From: Acidimicrobiia bacterium
GTDB lineage: Bacteria; Actinomycetota; Acidimicrobiia; Spongiisociales; UBA11373
Assembly: GCA_029263095.1 (NCBI GenBank)
Contig: JAJCYA010000041.1
Location: forward strand, 36,004-100,003
Reading direction: 5' to 3'
Length of the DNA: 64,000 nucleotides
In this document: in pieces, positions 17,896 to 26,132 of the stretch
Layout of the letters: each line of letters starts with the position of its first letter
How positions within the stretch are numbered: the first letter of the stretch is position 1
The notes under the pieces: model-generated
The model's database searches: none
The model's input: only the letters and a program-made list of their open reading frames with translations
What the model was told of the DNA's origin: nothing
Program-made: the position numbers and the translations under genes

Positions 17896-18512
17896 GGCTT
17901 CTCCTTCGACATTCCTGTTGACATAAGACGAAGCGCTTCTCCGAGGTCCGACGCATCCGGGTGCTGGGGGGCGCCGAGGTTGGCTCGACCTTGGCGCAAC
18001 ACCATGAGCCCCAGGAACGAAGACCAAAGGACATCGGCCGCGACTCGGGGGTGATCGACGCCATCGAGATCCCCCACCAAGTCCGCCAGCCGCCGGAAGT
18101 TGTCCCCGGTGCGTCTCATCAGATCCGTTGTCACTCCGTCATCGACCGAGACCGTGGAGCGGGGGTGGGCCAAGTATGTGGACACATGGACGTACTCGGG
18201 GTGTTCGCGCTGAACCTCCCCGAAGAAACGCCACACCGCCGACAGCTTCTCTTCAGATGGTGTCTGCATTGCATTGATCGAATCCAGACCGTTCGCCCAG
18301 AAGTCGCACGCCTCGCCCAGTAGCGATATGAGGATCTCGTTCTTGCTGGAGAAGTAGAAGAAAAGCGTCGCTTCCGACAGTTCGCAGCGTTCGGCGATTT
18401 GGCGGGTTGTGGTGCCACCGAATCCATTCTCTCGGACCAGCTCCCGGGTGGCATCCAGGATCGTTCGACGTCGAGCCTCTCGTTCCCGGGCTCGGCGTTC
18501 GGTGGTTCCCAT
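17892..18512 (-). CDS. TetR/AcrR family transcriptional regulator
   Basis: 206 residues. HTH region TILDATRELVRENGFGGTTT through LSEATLFFYFSSKNEILISL is typical TetR. It lies inside the reverse acyl-CoA operon, two bases after the thioesterase and overlapping the CoA-transferase start, so it is made with the pathway it probably controls. No palindromic operator is obvious in the short gaps; the promoter to examine is upstream of 24473. Confidence 0.87.
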   Translation of the reverse strand: MGTTERRAREREARRRTILDATRELVRENGFGGTTTRQIAERCELSEATLFFYFSSKNEILISLLGEACDFWANGLDSINAMQTPSEEKLSAVWRFFGEVQREHPEYVHVSTYLAHPRSTVSVDDGVTTDLMRRTGDNFRRLADLVGDLDGVDHPRVAADVLWSSFLGLMVLRQGRANLGAPQHPDASDLGEALRLMSTGMSKEKP

Positions 18513-18514
18513 GG

Positions 18515-18934
18515 TCAGCTCCTCGGGCGCAGGGCGTATTCGAAGACACCTTCGAAAACGACGGCTCCGTCGGCGACTGTCCCCTGCACCTCCACGACGA
18601 GATCGGCGCGTCCTGTGCCGGCGAATTTGATTCGGGCGTCTTCGATTGCCGCGGGAACGCTGTGAGCGCTCGCAGTGACATCGGCCTCGGCCGGCTTGCG
18701 GTATCGGATTTCACCGCGGCGCAGCAGGATGAGGGATTCGGTGACGGCACCCTGAGCGGCCACTCCGGTGGTGGTCTCGGCGAGTGTGTAGAGGGCACCT
18801 GCGTGGAGTATCCCCACGTGGTTGGTCAATTCCTCGCGTTTCCTCAACCCAAGTAGCGCCGTTCCGACACCCGCCTCGATGAGGTCGAGGTCATGGAGCT
18901 GCAGGTAGGGGATCCGCTCCAGAATCTCTTTCAC
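18515..18934 (-). CDS. Hotdog-fold thioesterase (DUF4442/PaaI-like)
   Basis: 139 residues. HVGILHAGALYTLAETTTG is the hotdog central-helix motif, followed by ILLRRGEIRYRKPAEADVTA. It belongs to the DUF4442/YiiD C-terminal type of thioesterase-like proteins. Stop and start overlap with BKACE before it (18931-18934). It probably releases CoA from an intermediate of the operon's pathway. Confidence 0.82.
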   Translation of the reverse strand: MKEILERIPYLQLHDLDLIEAGVGTALLGLRKREELTNHVGILHAGALYTLAETTTGVAAQGAVTESLILLRRGEIRYRKPAEADVTASAHSVPAAIEDARIKFAGTGRADLVVEVQGTVADGAVVFEGVFEYALRPRS

Positions 18935-19809
18935 GTCGATCCTCTGAGTCGAAGCGCCTCCCGTGCTTCGTCGGGGCTGGCCGGCTCGAATCCGACTTCG
19001 CGGATGATTCGTACCGCCTTCTCCACGATCTGTCCGTTGGAGCGGGCCAGCTCACCGGGTGCAAGGTAGACGTTGTCTTCCATCCCGACCCTGACCTGTC
19101 CGCCCATGGCGAGGACCGCTCCGACCATCCGGAAGTGATTGCGAGCGCCGATCGCCGACACCTGCCAAACAGCATTGGGCGGGAGATTGTCGACGAGAAA
19201 CACCAGGTTCTTGACCGTCGCCTCAGTGATCTCGCCGGGGATGCCGGTGACGAAGTTGATGAGCATCGGCTCATCGAGCACTCCACGGCTGATCAGGTCG
19301 CGAACGTTGTTGAGCATCCCCGCGTGGTACACCTCCAGCTCGGGACGGACGCCGTTCTCTTGGAAGACTCGAGCAACTCTCTCGAGTTCGCCGTGGGAAG
19401 AGAACAGAGGCACGAACCGGTCGTTTACCCAGGTATCTGCCTTCGAGTCCCATCGGCCCAGCAGACTGCCCCCTCCGACACTGAAGGAAGCGATCTCGGG
19501 CTGCAACTCTGGGACCACTCGAACCCTGTCCTCCAAAGGGAGTCCGGCGACGGCGCCTCCGGTGGTCAGGTTGAGTACGGCGTCGCAACCCGCGGCTCGG
19601 ATGCCCTCGCAAATCGTGCGGAAGGTGTTGACGTCGGCTGAGGCTCTACCGTCGGTATCGCGTGCATGGATGTGCAGGATCGCGGCGCCCGCCTCCCACG
19701 CCTCGATGGCTTGGGCGACTATCTCGTCTGGTTGCTCGGGGAGGTGGGGGTTGGCTTCCTTGCCTTGCTGGGCGCCGGTCAGGGCGCAGGTGACGATGAC
19801 ACGATTCAC
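18931..19809 (-). CDS. BKACE: beta-keto acid cleavage enzyme (DUF849)
   Basis: 292 residues of the 3-keto-5-aminohexanoate cleavage (Kce)/DUF849 family. The zinc-binding segment AAILHIHARDTDGR carries the HxH ligands, VLNLTTGGA follows, a catalytic-region segment is ELEVYHAGML, and the C-terminal VRVGMEDNVYLAPGELA is characteristic. These enzymes transfer an acyl group from a beta-keto acid to acetyl-CoA or another acyl-CoA, giving acetoacetate-like products. The family has many different substrates. Start GTG 19809 overlaps the upstream enoyl-CoA hydratase stop as GTGA. The operon setting fits breakdown of a branched or carnitine-like acid. Confidence 0.88.
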   Translation of the reverse strand: MNRVIVTCALTGAQQGKEANPHLPEQPDEIVAQAIEAWEAGAAILHIHARDTDGRASADVNTFRTICEGIRAAGCDAVLNLTTGGAVAGLPLEDRVRVVPELQPEIASFSVGGGSLLGRWDSKADTWVNDRFVPLFSSHGELERVARVFQENGVRPELEVYHAGMLNNVRDLISRGVLDEPMLINFVTGIPGEITEATVKNLVFLVDNLPPNAVWQVSAIGARNHFRMVGAVLAMGGQVRVGMEDNVYLAPGELARSNGQIVEKAVRIIREVGFEPASPDEAREALRLRGST

Positions 19810-20594
19810 GGCTGATCTCCCTCGAAGTCGGGCTTGCGTTTCTCCAGGAATGAACCCATCCCTTCCTTCTGGTCCTTTGTCAACCAGTTCAGAACCACGG
19901 TGTTGATCGAGAAGTCGATGGCGGCTTCCACGTCAGTCGTCATCCACTTGTGGATGATCTCCTTTTGCGTGGCAAGAGCCGTGGCGGGTTTGTCGGTCAG
20001 TCGACCCAGCCAGACATCGACCTCGGCGACAAGGCCCTCAGGAGGGACCACAGCGTGGATCAAGCCGCGGCGCTCGGCCTTGGCGGCATCCCAGAACTCA
20101 CCGGTGTACGCCATCTCACGGGCCCCTTGGATGCCGACGGCCATCGGCAGCAAGGCGGCCTCGACGATTGCAGGGATGCCTCGGTCGATGTTGGGCAGAC
20201 CGAACTGGGACCGGTTGGTGGCGATCATAAAGTCGCATGAGATGGCCAATTCCAGACCCGCCCCCAGGCACAACCCGTCGATGGAGGTGACGATTGGAAT
20301 CTCGGTTGTGCGTAGGGCAAGGAAGGTTCGGTGGAGTTCCCGACCCACCTCCCTAACGTCGAATCCGGTCAGGTCCTTGACGTAGGCGACGTCGATTCCT
20401 GCGCTGAATGCCCTGTCGGAAGCCGAATCGATGAGGACGACCTTGGCTTCCGGGTCGGCAGCAGCCTCGGTGAGCGCTTGGCGAATCTCGGCCAGCATCA
20501 CGCCGTTGAGGGCATTGAGCACCTCGGGTCGGTTGAGCGTGAGTCGGTAGACAGAACCTTCTCGGTTGCAGGTGATGGTGGATCGGTCGTTCAT
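19806..20594 (-). CDS. Enoyl-CoA hydratase/isomerase family protein
   Basis: 262 residues, crotonase fold. LTLNRPEVLNALNGVML, DRAFSAGIDVAYVKD and DGLCLGAGLELAISCDFMIA are the standard segments. Catalytic Glu residues expected at the end of the oxyanion region are not obvious, so a non-hydratase function is possible. One base separates it from the next crotonase gene upstream, which is divergent enough in sequence to have a different role. Confidence 0.86.
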   Translation of the reverse strand: MNDRSTITCNREGSVYRLTLNRPEVLNALNGVMLAEIRQALTEAAADPEAKVVLIDSASDRAFSAGIDVAYVKDLTGFDVREVGRELHRTFLALRTTEIPIVTSIDGLCLGAGLELAISCDFMIATNRSQFGLPNIDRGIPAIVEAALLPMAVGIQGAREMAYTGEFWDAAKAERRGLIHAVVPPEGLVAEVDVWLGRLTDKPATALATQKEIIHKWMTTDVEAAIDFSINTVVLNWLTKDQKEGMGSFLEKRKPDFEGDQP

Positions 20595-20595
20595 T

Positions 20596-21387
20596 TCATC
20601 TCCCCTCGAAGACGGGACTGCGTTTTTCGGAGAAGGCTCGCAGGCCTTCCTTGAGATCGGCCGTGTGGCGGAGCGGCTCGGCCGTCTGTTGCTCGAGGTG
20701 GAGCCCTTCGGCCAGGGAGAGATCGCGACCCCGGCGAGCCGCCGAGCGGGCGGCTTGGACCGCCAGGGGAGCGCGCCGAGCGATCCGGGATGCCAATTCC
20801 AGCGTCGCCTCCATCAGCGAGTCTGGTTCGACGACCCGGCTGACCAATCCGACACGTACCGCGGTGGCGGCGTCGATGGGGTCTCCGGTGAGCAGCATCT
20901 CCATTGCCATCGACTCGGGGATTACTCGCGGCAGCCTCTGAGTTCCTCCGGCACCGGGCATCAGCCCCCACCTGACCTCGGGCAAACCGAATGTGGCGGT
21001 GTCGGCGGAGATTCGGATATCGCACGCCAGAGCCATCTCGAGGCCACCGGCCAGACAGGCGCCGTTGATGGCGGCGATGATCGGCTTGGTCGGATCCAGG
21101 TTGCGGGTGATGCCGCCTAGACCCGGCTCGGTCTCTGCTATTCGATGCCGATCCAGCGGCGTCATCGACCCGTACCAGGCGCCGACCTCCTTTAGATCTG
21201 CTCCGGCACAGAAGGCACGATCACCGGTGCCGGTGAGAACGGCGACGCGCAGGTCGGCATCCTCGGAGAAGCCGCGCCACGTATCGATGAGATCTTGGCC
21301 CATTGCGAGGCTGATCGCATTGCGAGCCTCGGGTCGATCGATGGTCACAATGAGGGTGTGCCCCTCACGTGCGGTGCGTATGGTCAT
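20596..21387 (-). CDS. Enoyl-CoA hydratase
   Basis: 263 residues, crotonase fold. VTIDRPEARNAISLAM, GTGDRAFCAGADLKEVG, NGACLAGGLEMALACDIRIS and the FGLPEVRWGLMPGAGGTQRLPR segment with the second active-site region make a true hydratase likely. It should hydrate a 2-enoyl-CoA. The ATG at 21387 overlaps the stop of the DUF35 gene as ATGA. Confidence 0.88.
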   Translation of the reverse strand: MTIRTAREGHTLIVTIDRPEARNAISLAMGQDLIDTWRGFSEDADLRVAVLTGTGDRAFCAGADLKEVGAWYGSMTPLDRHRIAETEPGLGGITRNLDPTKPIIAAINGACLAGGLEMALACDIRISADTATFGLPEVRWGLMPGAGGTQRLPRVIPESMAMEMLLTGDPIDAATAVRVGLVSRVVEPDSLMEATLELASRIARRAPLAVQAARSAARRGRDLSLAEGLHLEQQTAEPLRHTADLKEGLRAFSEKRSPVFEGR

Positions 21388-21794
21388 GACGCTCCTCGCT
21401 CCTCCTCGAAACCTTCGATGTCATTGATGTCACCGACGCGTTCGGGGGCGAAACGTGCCGTCACCCGGGTGTTCGGCTGCCACTTCCCTTCGCCACTCAG
21501 CAAATGATGTATCAGCGCTGTGTCGGCACCGTCGAGTCTGATCAACCCGAATGCCGGCTTGCCGGGCATTTCCGTCCACGCCTCGACGGTTCCGCCCGGT
21601 CCGACCTCCACCAGGTCGTCGACGTGGGTGCCACATTCGGGACACATAGATCGGGCCGGACAGGAGACGGTCCCACAGTCGGAGCAGCGGCCTCCCAGGA
21701 TCACTTGCTCGTCGCGCAGCGCCACGAGGAAGCGACTACCAACGACGCCGGCGGCATAGGAGAACGGGAGTCGGATCGAGCCTTCGAGGATCAC
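21384..21794 (-). CDS. Zn-ribbon/OB-fold DUF35 protein
   Basis: 136 residues. A zinc-ribbon (CSDCGTVSCPARSMCPECG) is followed by an OB-fold with LIRLDGADTALIHHLL, the DUF35 layout. Such proteins partner thiolase-fold enzymes, as in steroid side-chain aldolases where the DUF35 part is required for activity. The GTG at 21794 overlaps the second DUF35 gene's stop as GTGA. Having two DUF35 genes next to two thiolase-fold genes suggests two dedicated pairs or a hetero-oligomer. Confidence 0.86.
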   Translation of the reverse strand: MILEGSIRLPFSYAAGVVGSRFLVALRDEQVILGGRCSDCGTVSCPARSMCPECGTHVDDLVEVGPGGTVEAWTEMPGKPAFGLIRLDGADTALIHHLLSGEGKWQPNTRVTARFAPERVGDINDIEGFEEERGAS

Positions 21795-22255
21795 GACAAC
21801 ACCTCGAAGTGCAGGATGTCGTCCATGGCACCTCGCCGATCTTCTCGCCACACGGCTCGGACCCGACTCCCGATCGTGAGGCGGCTCGGGTCGGCGGTGT
21901 CCAGGTAGTGGTTCAGGGTGGTGTCGGCGCCATCGAGACGGATCAAACCCATCCCGTAGGGAGAGGGGCGCATCTCTCCTGTTCGTCCGTCCAAGATGGG
22001 CAGGTGAACGACGGTCCACGCCTCGAGTGTCCCGGCGTCGGCCACGGGTACCCAATCGTCGAGCCTCACCCGGCAAACCCCACAGAATGGGCGTGGCGGG
22101 AGATATCGGCGCCCGCACACTCCGCAGCGCACAGCTTCGAGTCGTCCTGCACCGACACCCAGCAAGAATCGTTCCATCGATTCGCCGGAGGCGTACCGCC
22201 ATTCCAGGTCCATTTCCAGCGAGACCGAGAGCAGGTCGCGGTCGGCGTCCATCAC
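21791..22255 (-). CDS. Zn-ribbon/OB-fold DUF35 protein
   Basis: 154 residues. Zinc-ribbon cysteines are in CGVCGRRYLPPRPFCGVC and the OB-fold contains GMGLIRLDGADTTLNHYLD. It is longer at the N-terminus than the neighbouring DUF35 protein. The ATG at 22255 overlaps the stop of the thiolase-like gene as ATGA, so the two are probably made in a fixed ratio and form a complex. Confidence 0.86.
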   Translation of the reverse strand: MMDADRDLLSVSLEMDLEWRYASGESMERFLLGVGAGRLEAVRCGVCGRRYLPPRPFCGVCRVRLDDWVPVADAGTLEAWTVVHLPILDGRTGEMRPSPYGMGLIRLDGADTTLNHYLDTADPSRLTIGSRVRAVWREDRRGAMDDILHFEVLS

Positions 22256-23409
22256 GGTTTCTCCGTTCTCATCACAATGACATCACTCCACGCATACACG
22301 CCGTAGCCAGTCGCCAACGCGGTAGCGGCACCGGCAACCTGGTGTGCTCCGGCCCGTCCCAACAGCTGCGCCGACGCCTCAGCAACCCTGATGACCCCCG
22401 AAGCTCCCACCGGGTTTGTCGAGAGCACCCCGCCGGAGGGGTTTACCGGCAATTCCCCATCCATCGCTGTGACGCCTTCGGTGATGAGCCGGCCCGCCTC
22501 ACCTTCTTTGCAGAATCCCAAAGCCTCGTACCAGGCGAGTTCGGCGTAACTGGCGGGTTCGTAGATTTCGGCGATGTCGAACTCCCGCAGTGGATCGGTG
22601 ATCCCGGCCCGCGTATATGCAGCCTGGGCCGCATCACGCAGCGCCCTCATCGTGACCAACCGCCGGTCGAGATCGCCCAGGTAGGGCTGGTCGTGGCGGG
22701 TTGTCGCGGCGCGCACCCACGCAGCCTGCGACCCGCGGCGGCGGGCGGTCTCCTCGGAGGCGACGACGATGGCGGCTGCGCCATCGGACTGCGGGCACAT
22801 GTCGAGCAGATGGAGTGGTTCGGCGAGCATTCGTGACGCCAGCACGTCGTCGACGGTCAGGTCGGGCATCTGGAGATGGGCATTGGGGTTGTTGGCGGCG
22901 TTGCGTCTGGCCTTTACGGCGACCTGTGCCGCGTGTTCCTCGGTCACTCCTCGCTCGGCCATGTACTGAGAAATCGACAGTGCGAAATTGCCGAGTGCCC
23001 CAGAGGCGACGGCACGATCCCAGAACGGATCGACCAGTGCCATGCCGGTCTGCGTGTGGCCCTCGGAATGCTTCTCGAATCCGACCACGAGAACGGTGTC
23101 GAATTCCCCAGACGCGGCTTGGTGGAAGCCGGCGATGCAGGCGCTGGTACCGGATGTGCCGCCCGTAGCCACTTTGACGCACGGCTTTCCGAAGGCATAG
23201 GCACCCTCTCCCGCCCACAGCTCGGGGAACGCTCTCCCCTCGAACATCTCCATGTTGGAGATGACCACAGCATCTATGTCGTCGGGACCGATATCGGCGT
23301 CTTGGAGGGCGGCCGATGCTGCTTCTCTGATCAGCTCCGGCTGCGAGACATCCAGTCGAGCCTTGCTGTGCTTGGTTTGGCCGGTTCCTATGACGGCGAT
23401 GGGATTCAT
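22252..23409 (-). CDS. Thiolase-fold protein (SCP2/Ltp2-like), no nucleophilic Cys
   Basis: 385 residues with the thiolase fold: IAVIGTGQTKHSKAR at the start, FDTVLVVGFEKHSEG, and the C-terminal NPSGGVLSTNPVGASG. The loop that holds the acyl-accepting Cys in thiolases reads VATGGTSGTSACIAG, with no Cys in the nucleophile position, and the C-terminal GHP-type His is Asn. This is the pattern of Ltp2-type aldol-lyases, which work with a DUF35 partner, and two DUF35 genes follow directly. I infer retro-aldol cleavage of a 3-hydroxyacyl-CoA rather than thiolysis. Confidence 0.84.
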   Translation of the reverse strand: MNPIAVIGTGQTKHSKARLDVSQPELIREAASAALQDADIGPDDIDAVVISNMEMFEGRAFPELWAGEGAYAFGKPCVKVATGGTSGTSACIAGFHQAASGEFDTVLVVGFEKHSEGHTQTGMALVDPFWDRAVASGALGNFALSISQYMAERGVTEEHAAQVAVKARRNAANNPNAHLQMPDLTVDDVLASRMLAEPLHLLDMCPQSDGAAAIVVASEETARRRGSQAAWVRAATTRHDQPYLGDLDRRLVTMRALRDAAQAAYTRAGITDPLREFDIAEIYEPASYAELAWYEALGFCKEGEAGRLITEGVTAMDGELPVNPSGGVLSTNPVGASGVIRVAEASAQLLGRAGAHQVAGAATALATGYGVYAWSDVIVMRTEKP

Positions 23410-24473
23410 CGTGCTTCTACCACCGCGACGGCTTGGCCTTGGCCGGCGGGACCCCAGGTTCCATGGGCCAGCGCTCTGTGCCCGCTGTTGCCTTTAACGG
23501 CCTTGGTGGCTCGGAGCAGTCGGCCGAGACCCGATATAGCCGGTGCCGTTCCGGCGAACAGCCCACCATCGGGAGAGAGCACCGTCTGTTCCCCGACTCC
23601 GGCGGCATCAATGAACAGCGCCTCCTCGTGGGGGAAGAGGCACGATGGCTCGGCGACCGCAAACGCGACCGCGGGATCAGTGATACCAGCCATGTCGTAG
23701 GCCCGCAGACACGCCCGCCTCAATCCGGCCCATTCGGTCAGGTCTCTGTCGCCCGGATGGTGGGAGTCGAGATCGTGCCCGGTTCCGGCGATCACTGCGC
23801 GTCCGCCGGTTGTTTCGCCACCGCCGGCCCCCAACACGACGGCGCACGCACCGTCGCCGAGGGGGGCACACATTCCGACTCGAATAGGCGCTGCAATCAC
23901 CGGCGACTCCAGTACTTCGTCGATTGTGAACGACTCGCCGATCCCGCCACGGGCGGTCCGTTTCCGATGTGCGGCCAGTTCCGCCCAGCGGCGGATGATG
24001 CTGCTATCGGAGCCGGCTATCAGGTCTGCCTGAAGACCGGCCACGGTGAGGAAGTCCACACCGAGTGGCTGTAGGAAGATCGGGTCCATCGCCCAAGATG
24101 TGAGATTCCAATGATGTGCCATCGACGCCTTGCCATGCGCCACCACCAGAACCGTGTCATACGCTCCCGCGGCTATCTGGTGAACGGCTTGGATCGCCGC
24201 CGCCAACCCGTCTGCGGCAATGCGAGTTTCGGGCTTCATGACCGCCCCTACCACCTCGGTCACGGCGATCGAGGATGCGGTCAGCCCATCGAAGAGATCA
24301 ACAGAGGCAGTGACAACGGCGTCGATGTCACTCCACCTCAATTCGGCATCCTCAAGCGCGCGCTCGACGACATTCAGCGCCATCTCGGCGATTGAACGTG
24401 GGTCCGGCAGTGCGATCGCGGTCTCCGCCCCTCCCAGCACGGAGACCCCGTCGGTGGACTGTTGTCGATTCAA
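23406..24473 (-). CDS. Thiolase-fold protein, probably inactive as a thiolase
   Basis: About 355 residues from TTG 24473, which has GAGGAG upstream; a longer frame to 24587 lacks a ribosome site. Thiolase-fold landmarks are ALPDPRSIAEMALNVVERAL, YDTVLVVAHGKASM, and the C-terminal LAHGTWGPAGQGQAVAVVE. The nucleophile loop reads RIAADGLAAAIQ, again without Cys. It overlaps the next thiolase-like gene as ATGA and may be its partner subunit. It is the first gene of the ten-gene reverse operon. Confidence 0.78.
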   Translation of the reverse strand: MNRQQSTDGVSVLGGAETAIALPDPRSIAEMALNVVERALEDAELRWSDIDAVVTASVDLFDGLTASSIAVTEVVGAVMKPETRIAADGLAAAIQAVHQIAAGAYDTVLVVAHGKASMAHHWNLTSWAMDPIFLQPLGVDFLTVAGLQADLIAGSDSSIIRRWAELAAHRKRTARGGIGESFTIDEVLESPVIAAPIRVGMCAPLGDGACAVVLGAGGGETTGGRAVIAGTGHDLDSHHPGDRDLTEWAGLRRACLRAYDMAGITDPAVAFAVAEPSCLFPHEEALFIDAAGVGEQTVLSPDGGLFAGTAPAISGLGRLLRATKAVKGNSGHRALAHGTWGPAGQGQAVAVVEAR

Positions 24474-24683
24474 TCCGTTCTCCTCGCCATGAGCTCCCCG
24501 GCGATGGTTGATCTGATGATCACTCAAGAACCGAGTAACACTCAAGCAAGGAGAGATTGTGTTGTCAATCGGCCGTGTCGCGCTCACTTGGGTGGCGAGG
24601 TCGGCTCAGTGGATCAGGAGTCGCTCAGCGTTTCAATCGAGGACTGGTTCGATCCAGTCGATTATCGTTCTACGAGGAGAAGG

Positions 24684-25940
24684 ATGTCGCGACCTACCCG
24701 GACCCTGCGGACTTCGCTCATCTCGATTGGGGCGGCGACGGTGATAGCTGGCGCGCTCGTTGTGGACTGGGCTGCCTTTCGGAGAACCGACGCGGCGTTG
24801 GACACACGTCAGTTGGTAATGCGAGTGGATGTACTTGTTCACGATGTGAGCAGCCTGGAGTGGCAGGCGATCGGTGGCGGCGACGCCGCCGCGATCCAAT
24901 TGGAGGCCTCGGAGCACGTCGAACAGGTTCGCTTACTGGTGGCCGCCTTGCCCGTGGATGCGGCCACCGCGGACCTCATTGCAGTGATTCCGTCGTATAC
25001 CGACGCGGCTCTTAGAGAGATGCAGTTGATCGTGGACGGACGTCTTGACGAAGCTCATCAGCTGGACGAAGACGCGGTCGATCCTCTCTACGAGGAATTC
25101 GAAACCGCTGCCGCGGCGTCGGTTGACATGCTGACAGATCGGGTTGGTCGAGCTAGCGCGGTTTCGCGCGCCGTGTCGTATTCCTCACTGTTGCTGATCG
25201 CGCTGGTGGCAATGCTGTGGGCGTTACGAGTCAACCGATATCGGGCAATGCGCGCCACGATGGACGACAAGGACAGGTTCCTGGCGACCGTGAGCCACGA
25301 GCTTCGGACCCCACTGACCGGCGTCGTCGGTATGGCCTCGGTGTTGCGCGACCAATGGGATGAACTCCCCGAGGCGGACACGAGAGTTCTGGTGGATGAC
25401 ATCGCCCGAGAAAGCGCCGAGATGGCGATGCTCATCGAGGATCTGCTCGTTCTCGCGAGACACGACCTGATGTCGGTGGCGATTGCAGCCTCTGATGTGG
25501 ATGCCGTCGCCTGTGCTCGCGAGGTGCTGGAATCCCTGTCGCTTGAGCCCACAGTCACGTTCAATTCCGCTCGAAGCACCCCAGTCTGGGGGGACCCACT
25601 TCGAATCCGGCAGATTGTTCGCAACCTCGTCACAAACGCGCAGCGCTATGGCGGGTCCAGCATCACGATCGACGTATCCGCGTCTGGAAGTACGACGAGG
25701 ATCAGCGTCATCGACGACGGTCCCGGCATCCCTTCCGAGATGAGGGAGACGGTGTTCGAGCCCTACCGACACAGCTCGAGCCAGTCGGCGGCACCCGAAG
25801 CGGTCGGTCTTGGGCTCACGGTGAGCAGGCAGCTCGCCCGCCTGATGGATGGAGACCTGACGTACAGCCGGCGCGACGGAACGAGCATATTCACATTGAG
25901 TCTGCCTTCTGCTGGGGAGAAACGTCCCACATCCGCGTGA
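24684..25940 (+). CDS. Sensor histidine kinase
   Basis: 418 residues from ATG 24684 with GAGGAGA just upstream. Two membrane segments (about residues 11-29 and 166-182) flank an extracytoplasmic sensor of about 135 residues. The HisKA phospho-acceptor is His205 in FLATVSHELRTPLTG, and the ATPase domain has the N box (RNLVTNAQRYGG), DDGPGIPSEM and GLGLTVSRQ. No response-regulator gene is adjacent, so it is an orphan kinase here. It precedes the malic enzyme gene by about 190 bases but with no sign of co-transcription. Confidence 0.88.
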   Translation: MSRPTRTLRTSLISIGAATVIAGALVVDWAAFRRTDAALDTRQLVMRVDVLVHDVSSLEWQAIGGGDAAAIQLEASEHVEQVRLLVAALPVDAATADLIAVIPSYTDAALREMQLIVDGRLDEAHQLDEDAVDPLYEEFETAAAASVDMLTDRVGRASAVSRAVSYSSLLLIALVAMLWALRVNRYRAMRATMDDKDRFLATVSHELRTPLTGVVGMASVLRDQWDELPEADTRVLVDDIARESAEMAMLIEDLLVLARHDLMSVAIAASDVDAVACAREVLESLSLEPTVTFNSARSTPVWGDPLRIRQIVRNLVTNAQRYGGSSITIDVSASGSTTRISVIDDGPGIPSEMRETVFEPYRHSSSQSAAPEAVGLGLTVSRQLARLMDGDLTYSRRDGTSIFTLSLPSAGEKRPTSA

Positions 25941-26132
25941 GGTGGGACTCTCCGATCTGGACACCTCGGCGGGATGCGCTCAGCAGAACAGCGCGGCACA
26001 CTCGGGTCTGCGATCTCGACGAATCGCCCCGGAACAGTCCGATCACCCAGTCTCACCGCGTGCTGTCTTCCGGCCCTACCGAGTCGGCGCTGAAAGGGGG
26101 ATGCTCTTCGCACGTCCGTCTCGAGGAGCGCA

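Noticed and set aside
16768..18054. 428-codon open frame on the plus strand
   Set aside because: Opposite the CoA-transferase and TetR genes; no recognisable domain.
22252..24473. Two ordinary acetyl-CoA acetyltransferases
   Set aside because: Both lack the nucleophile Cys, and the first also lacks the C-terminal GHP-type His.
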